In this document: in pieces, positions 1 to 8,202 of the stretch | How the letters are laid out: each line of letters begins with the position of its first letter | Position numbering within the stretch: the stretch's first letter is position 1 | NCBI RefSeq assembly: GCF_003584015.1 | Contig: NZ_QXFM01000093.1 | Span: 1 to 61,407, forward strand | DNA from: Aurantiacibacter xanthus | Lineage (GTDB): Bacteria > Pseudomonadota > Alphaproteobacteria > Sphingomonadales > Sphingomonadaceae | Length of the DNA: 61,407 bases | Reading direction: 5' to 3' | Made by a program: the position numbers and the translations under genes | Notes under the pieces: model-generated | What the model was told of the DNA's origin: nothing | Seen by the model: the letters and a program-made list of their open reading frames with translations, nothing else | The model's database searches: none

Positions 1-1113
1 GGCGGCGCGGCCCGCGCTTTCGGTCCGCTCGACATCGCGGGCGAAGGCGGGGCGGCGCTCTTCATCCGCCGCCAGCGCCTTCTCGCCGGCTGCCAGCTCG
101 GCTTCCAGCCGCTTCAATGCCTCGGCCGCATCGCGGGTCATGCGGTCGGCGTCGAAGCGGTCTTCCTCCAGCCGCTGCTGCTGCCGGTCGAGGTCTGCGA
201 GCCGCTGCTCGGCGGCTTCGAGCTGGGTCGAGAGCGCGGCCATGCGGTGGCCGTGCGCGCTGGCATCGTCGCGCCGGTCGGCCAGTTCGTCGCGCAGTTC
301 GACGAGCTTCTCCGCCAGCTCGCGCTGCTGCTTCTCGGCTTCGGCTGTGGCGGCCTGCGTCTCGCCCACGCGGGCATCGGCGGCGCTTGCCTCCTTGCGC
401 GCAGCCTCGGCAGCAGCAGCCGCGTCACGCCAGCGGGCATAGAGCAGGCGCGCCTCGGCGACGCGGATCTGGTCGCTCAGCTCGCGATAGCGCTCGGCCT
501 GCCGGGCCTGTCGGCGCAGGCTGGCGATCTGGCTGTCCAGCCCGGCCATCAGGTCGGACAGGCGCTCAAGGTTCTTCTCGGTGCTGCGCAGCTTGTTCTC
601 GGCATCGCGCCGCCGCACGTGGAGCCCGGCGATGCCCGCCGCCTCCTCCAGCATCATCCGCCGCTCGGCGGGCTTGGCCGCGATCACCTGCGCGATCTTG
701 CCTTGCGAGACGAGCGCGGGCGAATGCGCCCCGGTCGCGGCATCGGCGAAGACCAGCGCCACATCCTTCGCGCGCACGTCGCGCCCGTTCACGCGGTAGG
801 CGCTGCCCGCGCCGCGCTCGATCCGGCGGGTGACGACCAACTCTTCGCCCGCGTCGTCACGCGCATCGAGCACCACTTCGGCAAAGTCGCGCGGCGGGCG
901 CGCTTCGGTGCCAGCGAAGATAACGTCTTCCATCCCGCCCGAGCGCATGGACTTGGGCGAGTTCTCGCCCATAACCCAGCGGATCGCTTCGAGCAGGTTC
1001 GATTTGCCGCAACCGTTGGGGCCGACGACACCCGTCAGCCCCGGCTCGATACGCAGTTCGGCAGGCTCGACGAAGCTCTTGAAACCGCTCAGCCTGAGCT
1101 TGCGGATTTCCAT
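1..1113 (-). CDS. smc: Chromosome segregation ATPase SMC, N-terminal part (runs off the window)
   Basis: SMC proteins form the ring-shaped condensin core that compacts and segregates the chromosome. The first 371 codons are present, read leftwards; the C-terminal part lies beyond position 1. The start [14 protein letters not shown] is the canonical SMC opening, followed by the Walker A motif GPNGCGKS at residues 31-38. A head-domain stretch reads [11 protein letters not shown], and from about residue 165 a long coiled coil begins, rich in Arg, Glu, Ala and Leu (for example [18 protein letters not shown]). The frame is open throughout. It lies 26 bp after the stop of the adjacent DsbA-like lipoprotein gene in the same direction, so the two are probably cotranscribed. 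The family call is secure; only the extent is limited by the window edge. Confidence 0.95.
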   Translation of the reverse strand, partial: MEIRKLRLSGFKSFVEPAELRIEPGLTGVVGPNGCGKSNLLEAIRWVMGENSPKSMRSGGMEDVIFAGTEARPPRDFAEVVLDARDDAGEELVVTRRIERGAGSAYRVNGRDVRAKDVALVFADAATGAHSPALVSQGKIAQVIAAKPAERRMMLEEAAGIAGLHVRRRDAENKLRSTEKNLERLSDLMAGLDSQIASLRRQARQAERYRELSDQIRVAEARLLYARWRDAAAAAEAARKEASAADARVGETQAATAEAEKQQRELAEKLVELRDELADRRDDASAHGHRMAALSTQLEAAEQRLADLDRQQQRLEEDRFDADRMTRDAAEALKRLEAELAAGEKALAADEERRPAFARDVERTESAGRAA

Positions 1114-1139
1114 GCCCGCCGCGCCCGCGCCCCTCGCGC

Positions 1140-1898
1140 TTACTTGTCGCGCGCGCCGGCGCGTTGCAGCGCCGGTTCGATGCTCACCCAGTTGCGGTCC
1201 TGCAGTTCCTGCCCGTTGAGGAAGAAGGTCGGGGTCGAGTTGACCTTGTCTTCCGTGGCGGCGGCCTGCGTGCTTTCGGCGAGCGCCTCGATCGCGGCGG
1301 AATCGGCCATGCAGGCCTGCGTCTGCTCGGTGCTGATCCCGCGCGCGGCGAAGAAATCGGTCACACCGCTGGCCTGTGCCATGGCGACATAGCGCTGATC
1401 GTCGGGCAGGTTCATCGCCTGTTCGAGTGCGGCCTGGTTGTTCTGAAACCCGCTGAGCACACCTTCGAGGTTGGCCCAGACCTGATCCGCCAGCGGCACG
1501 GCGGCTTCCTTCGGCGCGCAGCTGATCATGCGCGTGAGCAGCAGGTCGGCGATGCCGTGGATCAGAACCGAGCGGAACTCGTAGCTGACGCGGCCGCTTT
1601 CGATATATTTCTCGTGCAACTGGGCCGAGCCGTCGACCGAGAAGGCGGCGCAGGCCGGGCAGGTCAGCGAGCCATATTCGACCAGCTTGACCGGAGCTTC
1701 GGGGTTGCCGACCAGCCAGCCGCCCTTGTCGGTGCGGGCGACGGTCTGGTTCCAGCTGGAGCCGTCGGGCGCCTCTACCGCCGCGACCGGCTCACCTTCG
1801 AGCGAGGTTGCGTCAGTCGCCTCATCGCCGCAGGAGGCGATCAGCAGGGCCAGCGGCAGGGCCAGCGCGGCGCGGAAGAATAGGCTCGGTTTGGTCAT
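1140..1898 (-). CDS. DsbA-family thiol:disulfide interchange lipoprotein
   Basis: A secreted thioredoxin-fold oxidoreductase of 252 residues. The ATG at 1898 is chosen because it begins a lipoprotein signal (hydrophobic stretch ending LIASC, lipidated Cys about residue 23) and has GGGAA about ten bases upstream; an in-frame ATG nine codons further up adds a charged extension. The active site is CPAC at residues 80-83, and the cis-proline loop is seen as STPTFFLNG near the C-terminus. This is the DsbA/DsbG-like thioredoxin_4 type, expected to introduce or rearrange disulfides in exported proteins. It is followed by smc and preceded by a second CPAC protein in the same direction, 133 bp upstream. 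The precise partner proteins cannot be inferred. Confidence 0.87.
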   Translation of the reverse strand: MTKPSLFFRAALALPLALLIASCGDEATDATSLEGEPVAAVEAPDGSSWNQTVARTDKGGWLVGNPEAPVKLVEYGSLTCPACAAFSVDGSAQLHEKYIESGRVSYEFRSVLIHGIADLLLTRMISCAPKEAAVPLADQVWANLEGVLSGFQNNQAALEQAMNLPDDQRYVAMAQASGVTDFFAARGISTEQTQACMADSAAIEALAESTQAAATEDKVNSTPTFFLNGQELQDRNWVSIEPALQRAGARDK

Positions 1899-2031
1899 CG
1901 AATTGGGTTCCCGTTTCGGATGCAAGGAAAGAAGCTAGTGTCGGGGGCTGGCCTGTCAAATCGCCAGAACGCGCAGATCGGCCCGGCAACGCAGTTTTTG
2001 CACAGGGTTATCCACGCCGCGCGGGCCATGG

Positions 2032-2706
2032 CTATTCGGATCTGAGGGAAGGCTTGAGCGCCGCCCATGAGTGAACATCATTGAGCAGCGTGCCGTTGAC
2101 CACGAAGCTCGGCGTGCCGGGGTAGGGGAAGTCGGTGTGGTTGGCTTCCGAGTTGTTTGCGATTGCGACCGCGCGCTCTTCGTCGGCAAGGCAGGCGTCG
2201 ATTTCTGCGGTGGCGTAGCCGCGCGCTTCCATCATCGGGTAAAAGCCCAGGTCGCTGGCGATCGCCTTCATTTGCTCGCCGAGACCGCCACTACGCCAGC
2301 GTTCCTGCTGTTCAGGAGTGGTGGCGCGGGCCTTGGCGAGCCATTCGTCCTGCGTGGCGAAGAAGGCCTCATGATTGGCGAGGAAACGGTCAGGCGGCCC
2401 GCAGGTGGTGAGCAGCGTTGCCGACAGATCGACGATGTTGCGGATCGCCGAGCGCACTTCGACTGCGGTGCCGCCATCGTGGATATAGGTGGCCTTCAGC
2501 TCGGCATCGGCCTGCTGCTCGAAGTGCATGCAGGCGGGGCAAGTGTAGCTGACGAAGGTGATGAGCTGGACGGGCGCATCGGGATTGCCGATCAGATAGC
2601 CGCGCTCGGTGGGGGTGACCTGAGCGGTCCAGTCCTGCGCGGCGGCGGGCGCGCTCGCCACCATGGCACCGGCCACGATCATGGGCGCAATCAGAGCATG
2701 TTTCAT
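2032..2706 (-). CDS. Periplasmic DsbA-family thiol:disulfide oxidoreductase
   Basis: A second DsbA-like protein, 224 residues, with a cleavable signal peptide (hydrophobic residues 5-20, cleavage near APAAAQ) rather than a lipobox. CPAC lies at residues 56-59 in a FVSYTCPAC strand, and the cis-proline loop is PGTPSFVVNG. It is clearly a paralogue of the next gene: both share GNPxAPVxL before the active site. The ATG overlaps the stop codon of dciA as TGATG, so translation is probably coupled; a GTG one codon upstream is an alternative start. Two adjacent paralogues with different membrane anchoring suggest division of labour, one soluble and one lipid-anchored, but that is inference. Confidence 0.87.
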   Translation of the reverse strand: MKHALIAPMIVAGAMVASAPAAAQDWTAQVTPTERGYLIGNPDAPVQLITFVSYTCPACMHFEQQADAELKATYIHDGGTAVEVRSAIRNIVDLSATLLTTCGPPDRFLANHEAFFATQDEWLAKARATTPEQQERWRSGGLGEQMKAIASDLGFYPMMEARGYATAEIDACLADEERAVAIANNSEANHTDFPYPGTPSFVVNGTLLNDVHSWAALKPSLRSE

Positions 2707-3281
2707 CACTTTGTCTCGTCCTCTTCCGATCCGAAGCTGCGTGCCAGCGATTCGAGCACGGTGCGCAATTCAGGGTCGCCGATATCGCGCAGGCTGTCGC
2801 CCAATTCCATCGGAATCGGCTTGAGCGATGGTGGGCCACCCCGCGCGGCCTGAGCAGAGGGCTGCTGAACCTGGCCTTGCCGCATCTTCACCCGCGCGAC
2901 CGCACGGTAGCCGAAGAACCGGTTTACCCGCTCGATGATCTCGGGGATCACGTGCTGGATCAGCGGCGCGTGGCCCGGCGCGACCACGAGGTTGAGCATC
3001 CCCTCGGCTTTCTCTCCGGGCGGGAAGCGGATGCTCTCGGGCGCGCAGACCTTGGCGTGGTGTTCGCCCACGATCTCGTGCCAGCGCGTGACGACCGAGC
3101 TTTGCACGAAGCCGAAGCGGCGGAAGGCGGCGCGGCCGATCTGCGGCACGAGGTCCGCCACCTGTCGCGCCGGGCCGCCACGCGGGCGCTGATAGGCGCG
3201 GGGAGCGGGCTTTTTGCCACTTCTACCCGTAGTTTTACCGGGTTTGGGAGGGTCGTCGCGTTCCATGATCGCGCGGGTCAT
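2706..3281 (-). CDS. dciA: DciA (DUF721) family protein, putative replicative helicase loader factor
   Basis: A 191-residue DUF721 protein. Members of this family (DciA) are the ancestral bacterial factor that helps load the replicative helicase DnaB where DnaC/DnaI are absent. The conserved part is visible as IGRAAFRRFGFVQSSVVTRW and the strand GMLNLVVAPGHAPLIQ. The N-terminus is basic and Pro/Gly-rich and probably disordered; the C-terminal third is variable. The start is taken as ATG 3281, with ATG 3266 possible; neither has a strong ribosome-binding site. It is divergent from mutY with about 14 bp between start codons, and its stop overlaps the following dsbA-like start. Confidence 0.85.
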   Translation of the reverse strand: MTRAIMERDDPPKPGKTTGRSGKKPAPRAYQRPRGGPARQVADLVPQIGRAAFRRFGFVQSSVVTRWHEIVGEHHAKVCAPESIRFPPGEKAEGMLNLVVAPGHAPLIQHVIPEIIERVNRFFGYRAVARVKMRQGQVQQPSAQAARGGPPSLKPIPMELGDSLRDIGDPELRTVLESLARSFGSEEDETK

Positions 3282-3295
3282 GCCATAGCAAGCCG

Positions 3296-4324
3296 ATGCG
3301 CGATAGGGCTGCCGACCTCCTTCTCGACTGGTACGACCGTCACGCCCGCGATCTGCCGTGGCGCGCACGGCCCGGTGCGCCTCTCCCCGATCCCTATCAT
3401 GTATGGCTGTCGGAGGTGATGCTGCAGCAGACCACCGTTGCCGCCGTCATTCCCTATTTCGAGAAGTTCACCACCCGCTGGCCGGATGTCGCCGCGCTCG
3501 CCGCCGCGCCCGAGGACGAGGTGATGGCGGCCTGGGCGGGGCTCGGTTACTATTCGCGGGCGCGCAATCTGGTGAAGGCGGCGCGCGAGCTGTCGCGCTC
3601 TGGCGGTTTCCCGACCACCGAGGCGGAGCTGCGCAAGCTGCCGGGGCTGGGCGACTACACCGCCGCTGCGATCGCCGCGATTGCCTTCGAGCGGCGCGCG
3701 CTGGTGGTCGACGCCAATGTCGAGCGGGTGATCGCCCGGCTGTTCGCAATCGAGGAGCCTTTGCCCGGTGCCAAAAAGGCAATCCGCGCCGCGCTCGACA
3801 CCATCACGCCCGAGCGGCGCGCAGGCGATTTTGCGCAAGCCATGATGGACCTCGGCAGTTCGCTATGCCGGGCCCGGGATGCGCAATGTCTGCTCTGCCC
3901 ATGGCAGGCGATCTGCGCTGCGCGGGAGGCGGGCGATCCCGTGCGATTGCCGGTGAAAGCGGCGAAAAAGGCCAAGCCTACGCGCGCGGGCACGGCCTTC
4001 TGGATCGAGCGCGACGGAGCCGTCTGGCTCGTCCAGCGACCGGGCAAGGGGATGCTCGGCGGCATGCGCGCGCTGCCCGACGACGGCTGGTCGGCGCGCG
4101 GCGATGGTTCGGGCGTGGCACCGGTGGCCGGGGCATGGCGCGCGGGCGGTGTGGTCCGCCACAGCTTCACGCATTTTCATCTTGAGATGGGGCTCGCGGT
4201 CCATGCTGGCGCGAAGCCTGTCCCCGCAGGGGATGGCGAATGGTGGCCGCTTGACCGGCTCGACGAAGCGGGCCTGCCGACGTTGTTCGCCAAGGCTGCC
4301 GCTTTGGCGCTGGCGGAGCGCTAG
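3296..4324 (+). CDS. mutY: A/G-specific adenine DNA glycosylase MutY
   Basis: MutY removes adenine mispaired with 8-oxoguanine. In 342 residues it shows the catalytic Glu40 in SEVMLQQT, the helix-hairpin-helix LPGLGDYTAAAI at 115-126, the catalytic Asp139 in VVDANVERV, and the four-cysteine [4Fe-4S] cluster C191-X6-C198-X2-C201-X5-C207. A C-terminal NUDIX-like recognition domain follows from about residue 230, with the 8-oxoG-contacting segment HSFTHFHL. Length and order are normal for the family. It is divergent from dciA, and its stop overlaps the stop of a convergent small membrane protein gene by a few bases. Confidence 0.97.
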   Translation: MRDRAADLLLDWYDRHARDLPWRARPGAPLPDPYHVWLSEVMLQQTTVAAVIPYFEKFTTRWPDVAALAAAPEDEVMAAWAGLGYYSRARNLVKAARELSRSGGFPTTEAELRKLPGLGDYTAAAIAAIAFERRALVVDANVERVIARLFAIEEPLPGAKKAIRAALDTITPERRAGDFAQAMMDLGSSLCRARDAQCLLCPWQAICAAREAGDPVRLPVKAAKKAKPTRAGTAFWIERDGAVWLVQRPGKGMLGGMRALPDDGWSARGDGSGVAPVAGAWRAGGVVRHSFTHFHLEMGLAVHAGAKPVPAGDGEWWPLDRLDEAGLPTLFAKAAALALAER

Positions 4325-4542
4325 ACTACGCCGCCGCCCAGCATCAGCCGCACCACGGCGATGGCAAAGATGATCAGGCAGAAGTTGCGCCCGCCGTTGC
4401 TGCTCGAGAGCGCGCCAAAGGCGATGCCCACCACCACGAGCGGCAAGGCCACCCAGTTGCCCCAGCCCAGCAGCGGGATCTGCGAGGGAACGACGATAAC
4501 CAGCGATACGAGGCCGATCAGGATCGAAATCAGATTGAACAT
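4321..4542 (-). CDS. Small hydrophobic membrane protein, function unknown
   Basis: A 73-residue protein with three likely membrane helices (about residues 4-20, 30-47 and 55-68), linked by a Ser/Asn/Gly turn (LSSSNGGRN). The start ATG 4542 is chosen because the hydrophobic segment begins there; an in-frame start 17 codons upstream would add a polar segment. No strong ribosome-binding site is seen. It converges on mutY with overlapping stop codons. I do not recognise a named family; many alphaproteobacteria have similar three-helix proteins of unknown role. Confidence 0.6.
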   Translation of the reverse strand: MFNLISILIGLVSLVIVVPSQIPLLGWGNWVALPLVVVGIAFGALSSSNGGRNFCLIIFAIAVVRLMLGGGVV

Positions 4543-4658
4543 GTGTCTTAGATAGCTAACACACTGCGGTCGTTCAAGCACTTCGGTGTTCACGCTTGCC
4601 GCCTGCGCCGGGGCGGCTTACCCATCGCACAGAACTCGCCTGCAAGAGGAGCTTCGCA

Positions 4659-5984
4659 ATGGTCTGGTCAGCCGCACAATTCGATATGTCCCGCCGTTCG
4701 CTGCTGCGGAGCGGCGCTGTGCTCGGCGCGGGGGCGCTCGCCGGGGGGCTGCCGTTCGGACAGGTCGCCATGGCGCAAAATACCAGCGGGCAATGGCCGC
4801 GCGTGGCTCGGTTGCTGAGCGATTTCGTGGCGTCGGGCAGGTCACCCAACGCGGTCGTCGCGCTCGGCTGGGGTCAGAACCCGCCGCAGTATCTGGGGCA
4901 GGGTGACACCACCTTCACCAGCGGCCTGCGCGCCAATGCCGACAGCCTCTATCGCATATACTCGATGACCAAGCCGATCACCGGCATGGCCGCGATCATG
5001 CTGATCGACGACGGCCAGCTGTCGCTGGATCAGCCGGTGGCCGAGATCCTGCCCGCCTTCGCGGAGATGAAGGTGCAGAAGGTTTACGACGGGCCGATCA
5101 CCGAGGACAATCTCGAACCCGCCGTGCGCCCGATTACGATCCGTCACCTGCTCACGCATACGGCGGGTCTGGGTTATTCGATCGTGCAGCAGGGCCCGCT
5201 GGCACAGGCCTATGCCGAAAACGGGCTGAACCCGGCGCAGGTGTCGCGGCTGGTGGATGTGCCGGGCGGCCTCAACAGCCCGCCCGCGTCGAGCCTTGAG
5301 GCCTTTGCCGATGGCCTCGCCAGGATGCCGCTGGTCTACCAGCCGGGCACACACTGGTCCTATTCGGTCGGTCTCGACCTGATGGGGCGGGTGATCGAAG
5401 TCGTCAGCGGCAAGAGCTTCGACGCCTTCCTGCAGGAGCGCATCTTCGACCCCTGCGACATGTCGAGCACCTGGTTTCGCGTGCCGGCAAGCGAAAAGGC
5501 GCGGTTGACCGCCAACTATTTCGTGTTGGACGGTGAGCCGATGCCGATCGATCTGCCCGACAGCTCGGTCTATCTCAACCAGCCGGCCTTTCCGTTCGGC
5601 GGGGCGGGGCTTGTCTCGTCGCCGCGCGACTATGACCGGTTCCTGATGATGCTGGCGGGCTTCGGCGAGATCGAGGGCCGCCGGGTGATGAGCGAACCGG
5701 CGGTGCGGCTCGCGACCAGCAACCTGTTTCCCGACACGCTCGCGCCCGATGGCGGCTTTTCCAGCGGCGGCCGCGCCTTCGGGTTCGGCGCGGCGGGCCT
5801 TGTCGGCATGGGCGAGGCCGAGGGGCTGTTCGGCTGGTTCGGCGCGGCGGGCACGGCGGGGCTTGTCAATATGAAGGCAGGGCTGCGGCAGACCTTCATG
5901 ACGCAATACATGCCGGCCGACATGGAAATGCAGAACGCCTTCCCGCAGGCTGTGGCGGCGGACGCGGCGGCCATGCAGCGATGA
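4659..5984 (+). CDS. Tat-exported serine hydrolase of the class C beta-lactamase family
   Basis: A 441-residue beta-lactamase-fold serine hydrolase (esterase or D-aminopeptidase-like; substrate unknown). ATG 4659 is preceded by AAGAGGAG at 4644-4651. A twin-arginine signal (SRRSLLRSG, then a hydrophobic stretch and cleavage near AMAQ) sends it out folded. The nucleophile motif is SMTK at residues 102-105 and the second motif is Y235-S-V in HWSYSVGLD; HLLTHTAGL is the usual conserved loop. Proteins of this type are often annotated as beta-lactamase but are mostly esterases. The stop codon overlaps the nudC start as ATGA, so the two are coupled. Confidence 0.87.
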   Translation: MVWSAAQFDMSRRSLLRSGAVLGAGALAGGLPFGQVAMAQNTSGQWPRVARLLSDFVASGRSPNAVVALGWGQNPPQYLGQGDTTFTSGLRANADSLYRIYSMTKPITGMAAIMLIDDGQLSLDQPVAEILPAFAEMKVQKVYDGPITEDNLEPAVRPITIRHLLTHTAGLGYSIVQQGPLAQAYAENGLNPAQVSRLVDVPGGLNSPPASSLEAFADGLARMPLVYQPGTHWSYSVGLDLMGRVIEVVSGKSFDAFLQERIFDPCDMSSTWFRVPASEKARLTANYFVLDGEPMPIDLPDSSVYLNQPAFPFGGAGLVSSPRDYDRFLMMLAGFGEIEGRRVMSEPAVRLATSNLFPDTLAPDGGFSSGGRAFGFGAAGLVGMGEAEGLFGWFGAAGTAGLVNMKAGLRQTFMTQYMPADMEMQNAFPQAVAADAAAMQR

Positions 5985-6853
5985 ATCTCGCCTTCTGCGG
6001 GCACGGCCTGAACCGCGACGACCACGCCCGCGCCGATCCCGCGCGCCTGGCCGGGCTGCGCGCTTCGCCGCTGGCGCGATTGCTGGCGATGGATGGGTTG
6101 AGCCCGGTGCTTGGTGCCGATAACGCGCTGACATGGGGGGCATTGGATGATGCCGCCGAGGTCGTCTTCCTCGGACTTGACGGCGATGCACCGCTGTTCG
6201 CCCCCGTTCCGGCCACGGGCGATACCCGCCCCGCCTACCAGCAACGCCCGGCATGGGACGCCCTGTCGCTGCTCCCGGCGCAGGAGTTGGCCATCTACGG
6301 CGGCGCGCGCAGCCTCGTCGACTGGCATGCTCGCCACCGCTTCTGCGCAAATTGCGGTGCCTCGACCGAGCTTGCCAAGGGCGGCTGGCAGCGCAATTGC
6401 ACTGCCTGCGACGCTCAGCATTTCCCGCGCACCGACCCGGTTGCGATCATGCTGGTCGAGCACGAGGGCGACCTGCTGTTGGGGCGCGGGCTGAACTTTC
6501 CCGAGCGGCGCTATTCCGCGCTGGCGGGGTTTGTCGAGCCGGGCGAGAGCGTCGAGCAGGCCGTTTCGCGCGAGGTGCTGGAAGAGGTCGGTGTTGTCGT
6601 CACCGACGTGAGTTATATTGCGAGCCAGCCTTGGCCGTTTCCGAGCCAGCTGATGCTTGGCTGCCACGGCAGGGCCCAGGGGCGCGACCTCACCATCGAT
6701 GCAACCGAGATTGCCGACGCGCGCTGGTTCACCCGCGCCGAGGTGGCTACGGCCATGGACCGCGCCGTGCCCGAGGCAGACAAGCCTTTCCTTCCGCCGC
6801 CGGCCACGGCTATTGCCTGGCACCTTCTCAACTGGTGGCTGGAGCGAGGCTGA
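5981..6853 (+). CDS. nudC: NAD(+) diphosphatase NudC (NUDIX hydrolase)
   Basis: Hydrolyses NAD(H) to AMP and NMN(H); NudC homologues also remove NAD caps from RNA. The 290-residue protein has an N-terminal domain, a four-cysteine zinc ribbon (C122, C125, C140, C143), then the NUDIX box at about 183-205 (GFVEPGES, later REVLEEVGV) and the NADH-pyrophosphatase signature SQPWPFPSQLM at 215-225. All key residues are present. Its start overlaps the serine hydrolase stop and its stop overlaps the next start (TGATG), giving a tight three-gene operon. Confidence 0.96.
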   Translation: MNLAFCGHGLNRDDHARADPARLAGLRASPLARLLAMDGLSPVLGADNALTWGALDDAAEVVFLGLDGDAPLFAPVPATGDTRPAYQQRPAWDALSLLPAQELAIYGGARSLVDWHARHRFCANCGASTELAKGGWQRNCTACDAQHFPRTDPVAIMLVEHEGDLLLGRGLNFPERRYSALAGFVEPGESVEQAVSREVLEEVGVVVTDVSYIASQPWPFPSQLMLGCHGRAQGRDLTIDATEIADARWFTRAEVATAMDRAVPEADKPFLPPPATAIAWHLLNWWLERG

Positions 6854-7533
6854 TGGCAGACGATATTACGGTCGATGTGTGGTCCGATGTGGTGTGCCCG
6901 TGGTGCGCCATCGGCACAGCGCAGTTCCTGAGCGCGGTGGAAAGCCTCAAGGGTGAGCTTGATGTCACGATCCGCTTCATGCCTTTCGAGCTGAACCCCG
7001 GGATGCCGCCGGAGGGTCACAACCAGATCGACCTGCTCGCCAAAGCCTACAACAAGAGCCCGGCGGACGTTCTGCAAATGCGCCGCCATGTCGAGCAGGC
7101 GGGCGAAGAGGCGGGCTTCCCGATGACCTGGCAGGGCGAGGGCGAAGAGCCAGTGCTGATGGTGTGGAACAGCCACGATGCGCACAAGCTGCTGCGTTGG
7201 GCGCTGACTGTGGCGGAACCGGCGCGGCAAGTGGCGCTCAAGCAGGCGCTGTTCCGGGCCTACTTCCAGTTGCGCCAGAACATTTCAGATCGCGCGGTGC
7301 TGCTCGACATCGCCGAGGCGCAAGGGTTCGACCGGGCCGCTGCGGCCGAGGCGCTCGATGATCCGGCTTTGTCCGAAGCGGTGCGGCTGGAAGAGCAGCG
7401 CGCGGCGCAGAACCAGATCACCTCGGTCCCGACTATGGTGGTGGCGAACAAATATATCCTGCAAGGCGCCTCGCCGCCCGAGCAATATGCTCAGGCGCTG
7501 GTGAAGATCGCCAGCATGGAGGCCATGGCCTGA
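6853..7533 (+). CDS. FrnE-type DsbA-family oxidoreductase
   Basis: A 226-residue cytoplasmic DsbA-like protein with no signal peptide. The active site is C15-P-W-C18 in SDVVCPWCAIG, typical of the FrnE/2-hydroxychromene-2-carboxylate isomerase-like branch. An all-helical insert follows, and the cis-proline loop is SVPTMVVANKY. FrnE proteins are tied to polyketide or oxidative-stress functions in a few species, but the substrate here is unknown. It is the last gene of the serine hydrolase-nudC-frnE operon and ends just before a double-hairpin repeat. Confidence 0.87.
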   Translation: MADDITVDVWSDVVCPWCAIGTAQFLSAVESLKGELDVTIRFMPFELNPGMPPEGHNQIDLLAKAYNKSPADVLQMRRHVEQAGEEAGFPMTWQGEGEEPVLMVWNSHDAHKLLRWALTVAEPARQVALKQALFRAYFQLRQNISDRAVLLDIAEAQGFDRAAAAEALDDPALSEAVRLEEQRAAQNQITSVPTMVVANKYILQGASPPEQYAQALVKIASMEAMA

Positions 7534-7566
7534 GCCAGAGTCTGACGGCATTGTGCCGATCCACCT

Positions 7567-7660
7567 TGCTCCCCTCCCCCTGGGGAGGGGCTGGGGGTGG
7601 GGGCTCGACGCTCGCTGGCGCGGAACCCCCATCCCAACCCTTCCCCACAGGGGAAGGGCT
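7567..7660 (-). repeat. Interspersed double-hairpin repeat, copy A
   Basis: About 94 bp made of two perfect or near-perfect hairpins (CTCCCC/GGGGAG and CCTTCCCC/GGGGAAGG) flanking a CCCCCAYCCC-type core with GTCGAGC-like sequence. Near-identical copies occur at 56419-56508 and 58879-58970 in the opposite orientation. It fills the gap between the convergent frnE-like and DUF1489 genes and could act as a bidirectional transcription terminator or mRNA stabiliser. Confidence 0.9.
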
Positions 7661-7687
7661 TTGCGAATCGTTGCATGTTTTCCTGAG

Positions 7688-8083
7688 CTAGACCAGCCCG
7701 AGCTTGCTCAGTTCGCTGACCAGCTTTCCGGGCAGCACATCGCCCGCGACCTCGCCCTCGACGAGATCCTTCGGCGCGTCTTCGTCGGCGAGATAGCGCC
7801 AGCCCTGATGCGCGCGCTTGGCCTTGGGGTGGACCATGTGGAGCCGGTTTTCGAGCACGATGTCCCAGTGCCCGTCGGGCCGCTCCTCGAAGCCGAGAAT
7901 GGCGGAGCGGGCCACCATCGCGCGGTCGTAAATCCAGTAGAGCGAGCCGCCCTTCATCTCTTCGTGCCGCTTGGGCAGATAACGGGTGCGCAGGCGGCGG
8001 TCGGGGCTCGGGCCAGCGAACCAGCTTTCCAGATCGCGCATGGACTGGGCGCGATAGGCGATCTTGGTCATGTGCAGCGGCAT
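7688..8083 (-). CDS. DUF1489 family protein
   Basis: A 131-residue soluble protein matching the alphaproteobacterial DUF1489 family, which has no established function. It contains a Trp/Tyr-rich core (GGSLYWIYDR, then MVARSAILGF and DIVLENRLHMVHPKAKRAHQGWRYL). There is no signal peptide or membrane segment. The start at 8083 is the first ATG of the conserved sequence; an ATG four codons later is possible. It lies downstream of mgtE in the same direction, separated by a palindromic repeat, and converges on the frnE-like gene. Confidence 0.85.
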   Translation of the reverse strand: MPLHMTKIAYRAQSMRDLESWFAGPSPDRRLRTRYLPKRHEEMKGGSLYWIYDRAMVARSAILGFEERPDGHWDIVLENRLHMVHPKAKRAHQGWRYLADEDAPKDLVEGEVAGDVLPGKLVSELSKLGLV

Positions 8084-8142
8084 GAGGGAAAGATAGGCAC
8101 TTGTTGCGGGAGTTGCGAGAGGGGCGGTTCTTCGAGACCTGA

Positions 8143-8188
8143 TCCTTCGAGACGGGTATTCAGCCTTCGGCTTCGGCTCCTCGAAGGA
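8143..8188. repeat. Palindromic REP-like repeat between mgtE and DUF1489
   Basis: Arms TCCTTCGAG (8143-8151) and CTCGAAGGA (8180-8188) enclose an imperfectly paired centre. Read on the minus strand it aligns with the repeat embedded in egtB at 26653-26706: the shared parts are GAGGAG, then AAGGCTGA or GAGGCTGA, then CCCGTCTCGAAGGA. It sits just past the mgtE stop codon. Confidence 0.8.
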
Positions 8189-8202
8189 CGCCCGGGCAGG
8201 CC

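Noticed and set aside
2003-2017. DnaA-box-like TTATCCAC near dciA, considered as an origin signal
   Set aside because: It is a single site with no AT-rich unwinding region or cluster of boxes, and another TTATCCAC occurs inside a receptor gene at about 47800.
7567-7660. Repeat copies considered as a CRISPR array
   Set aside because: The three copies are kilobases apart, in different orientations, with no spacers or cas genes.
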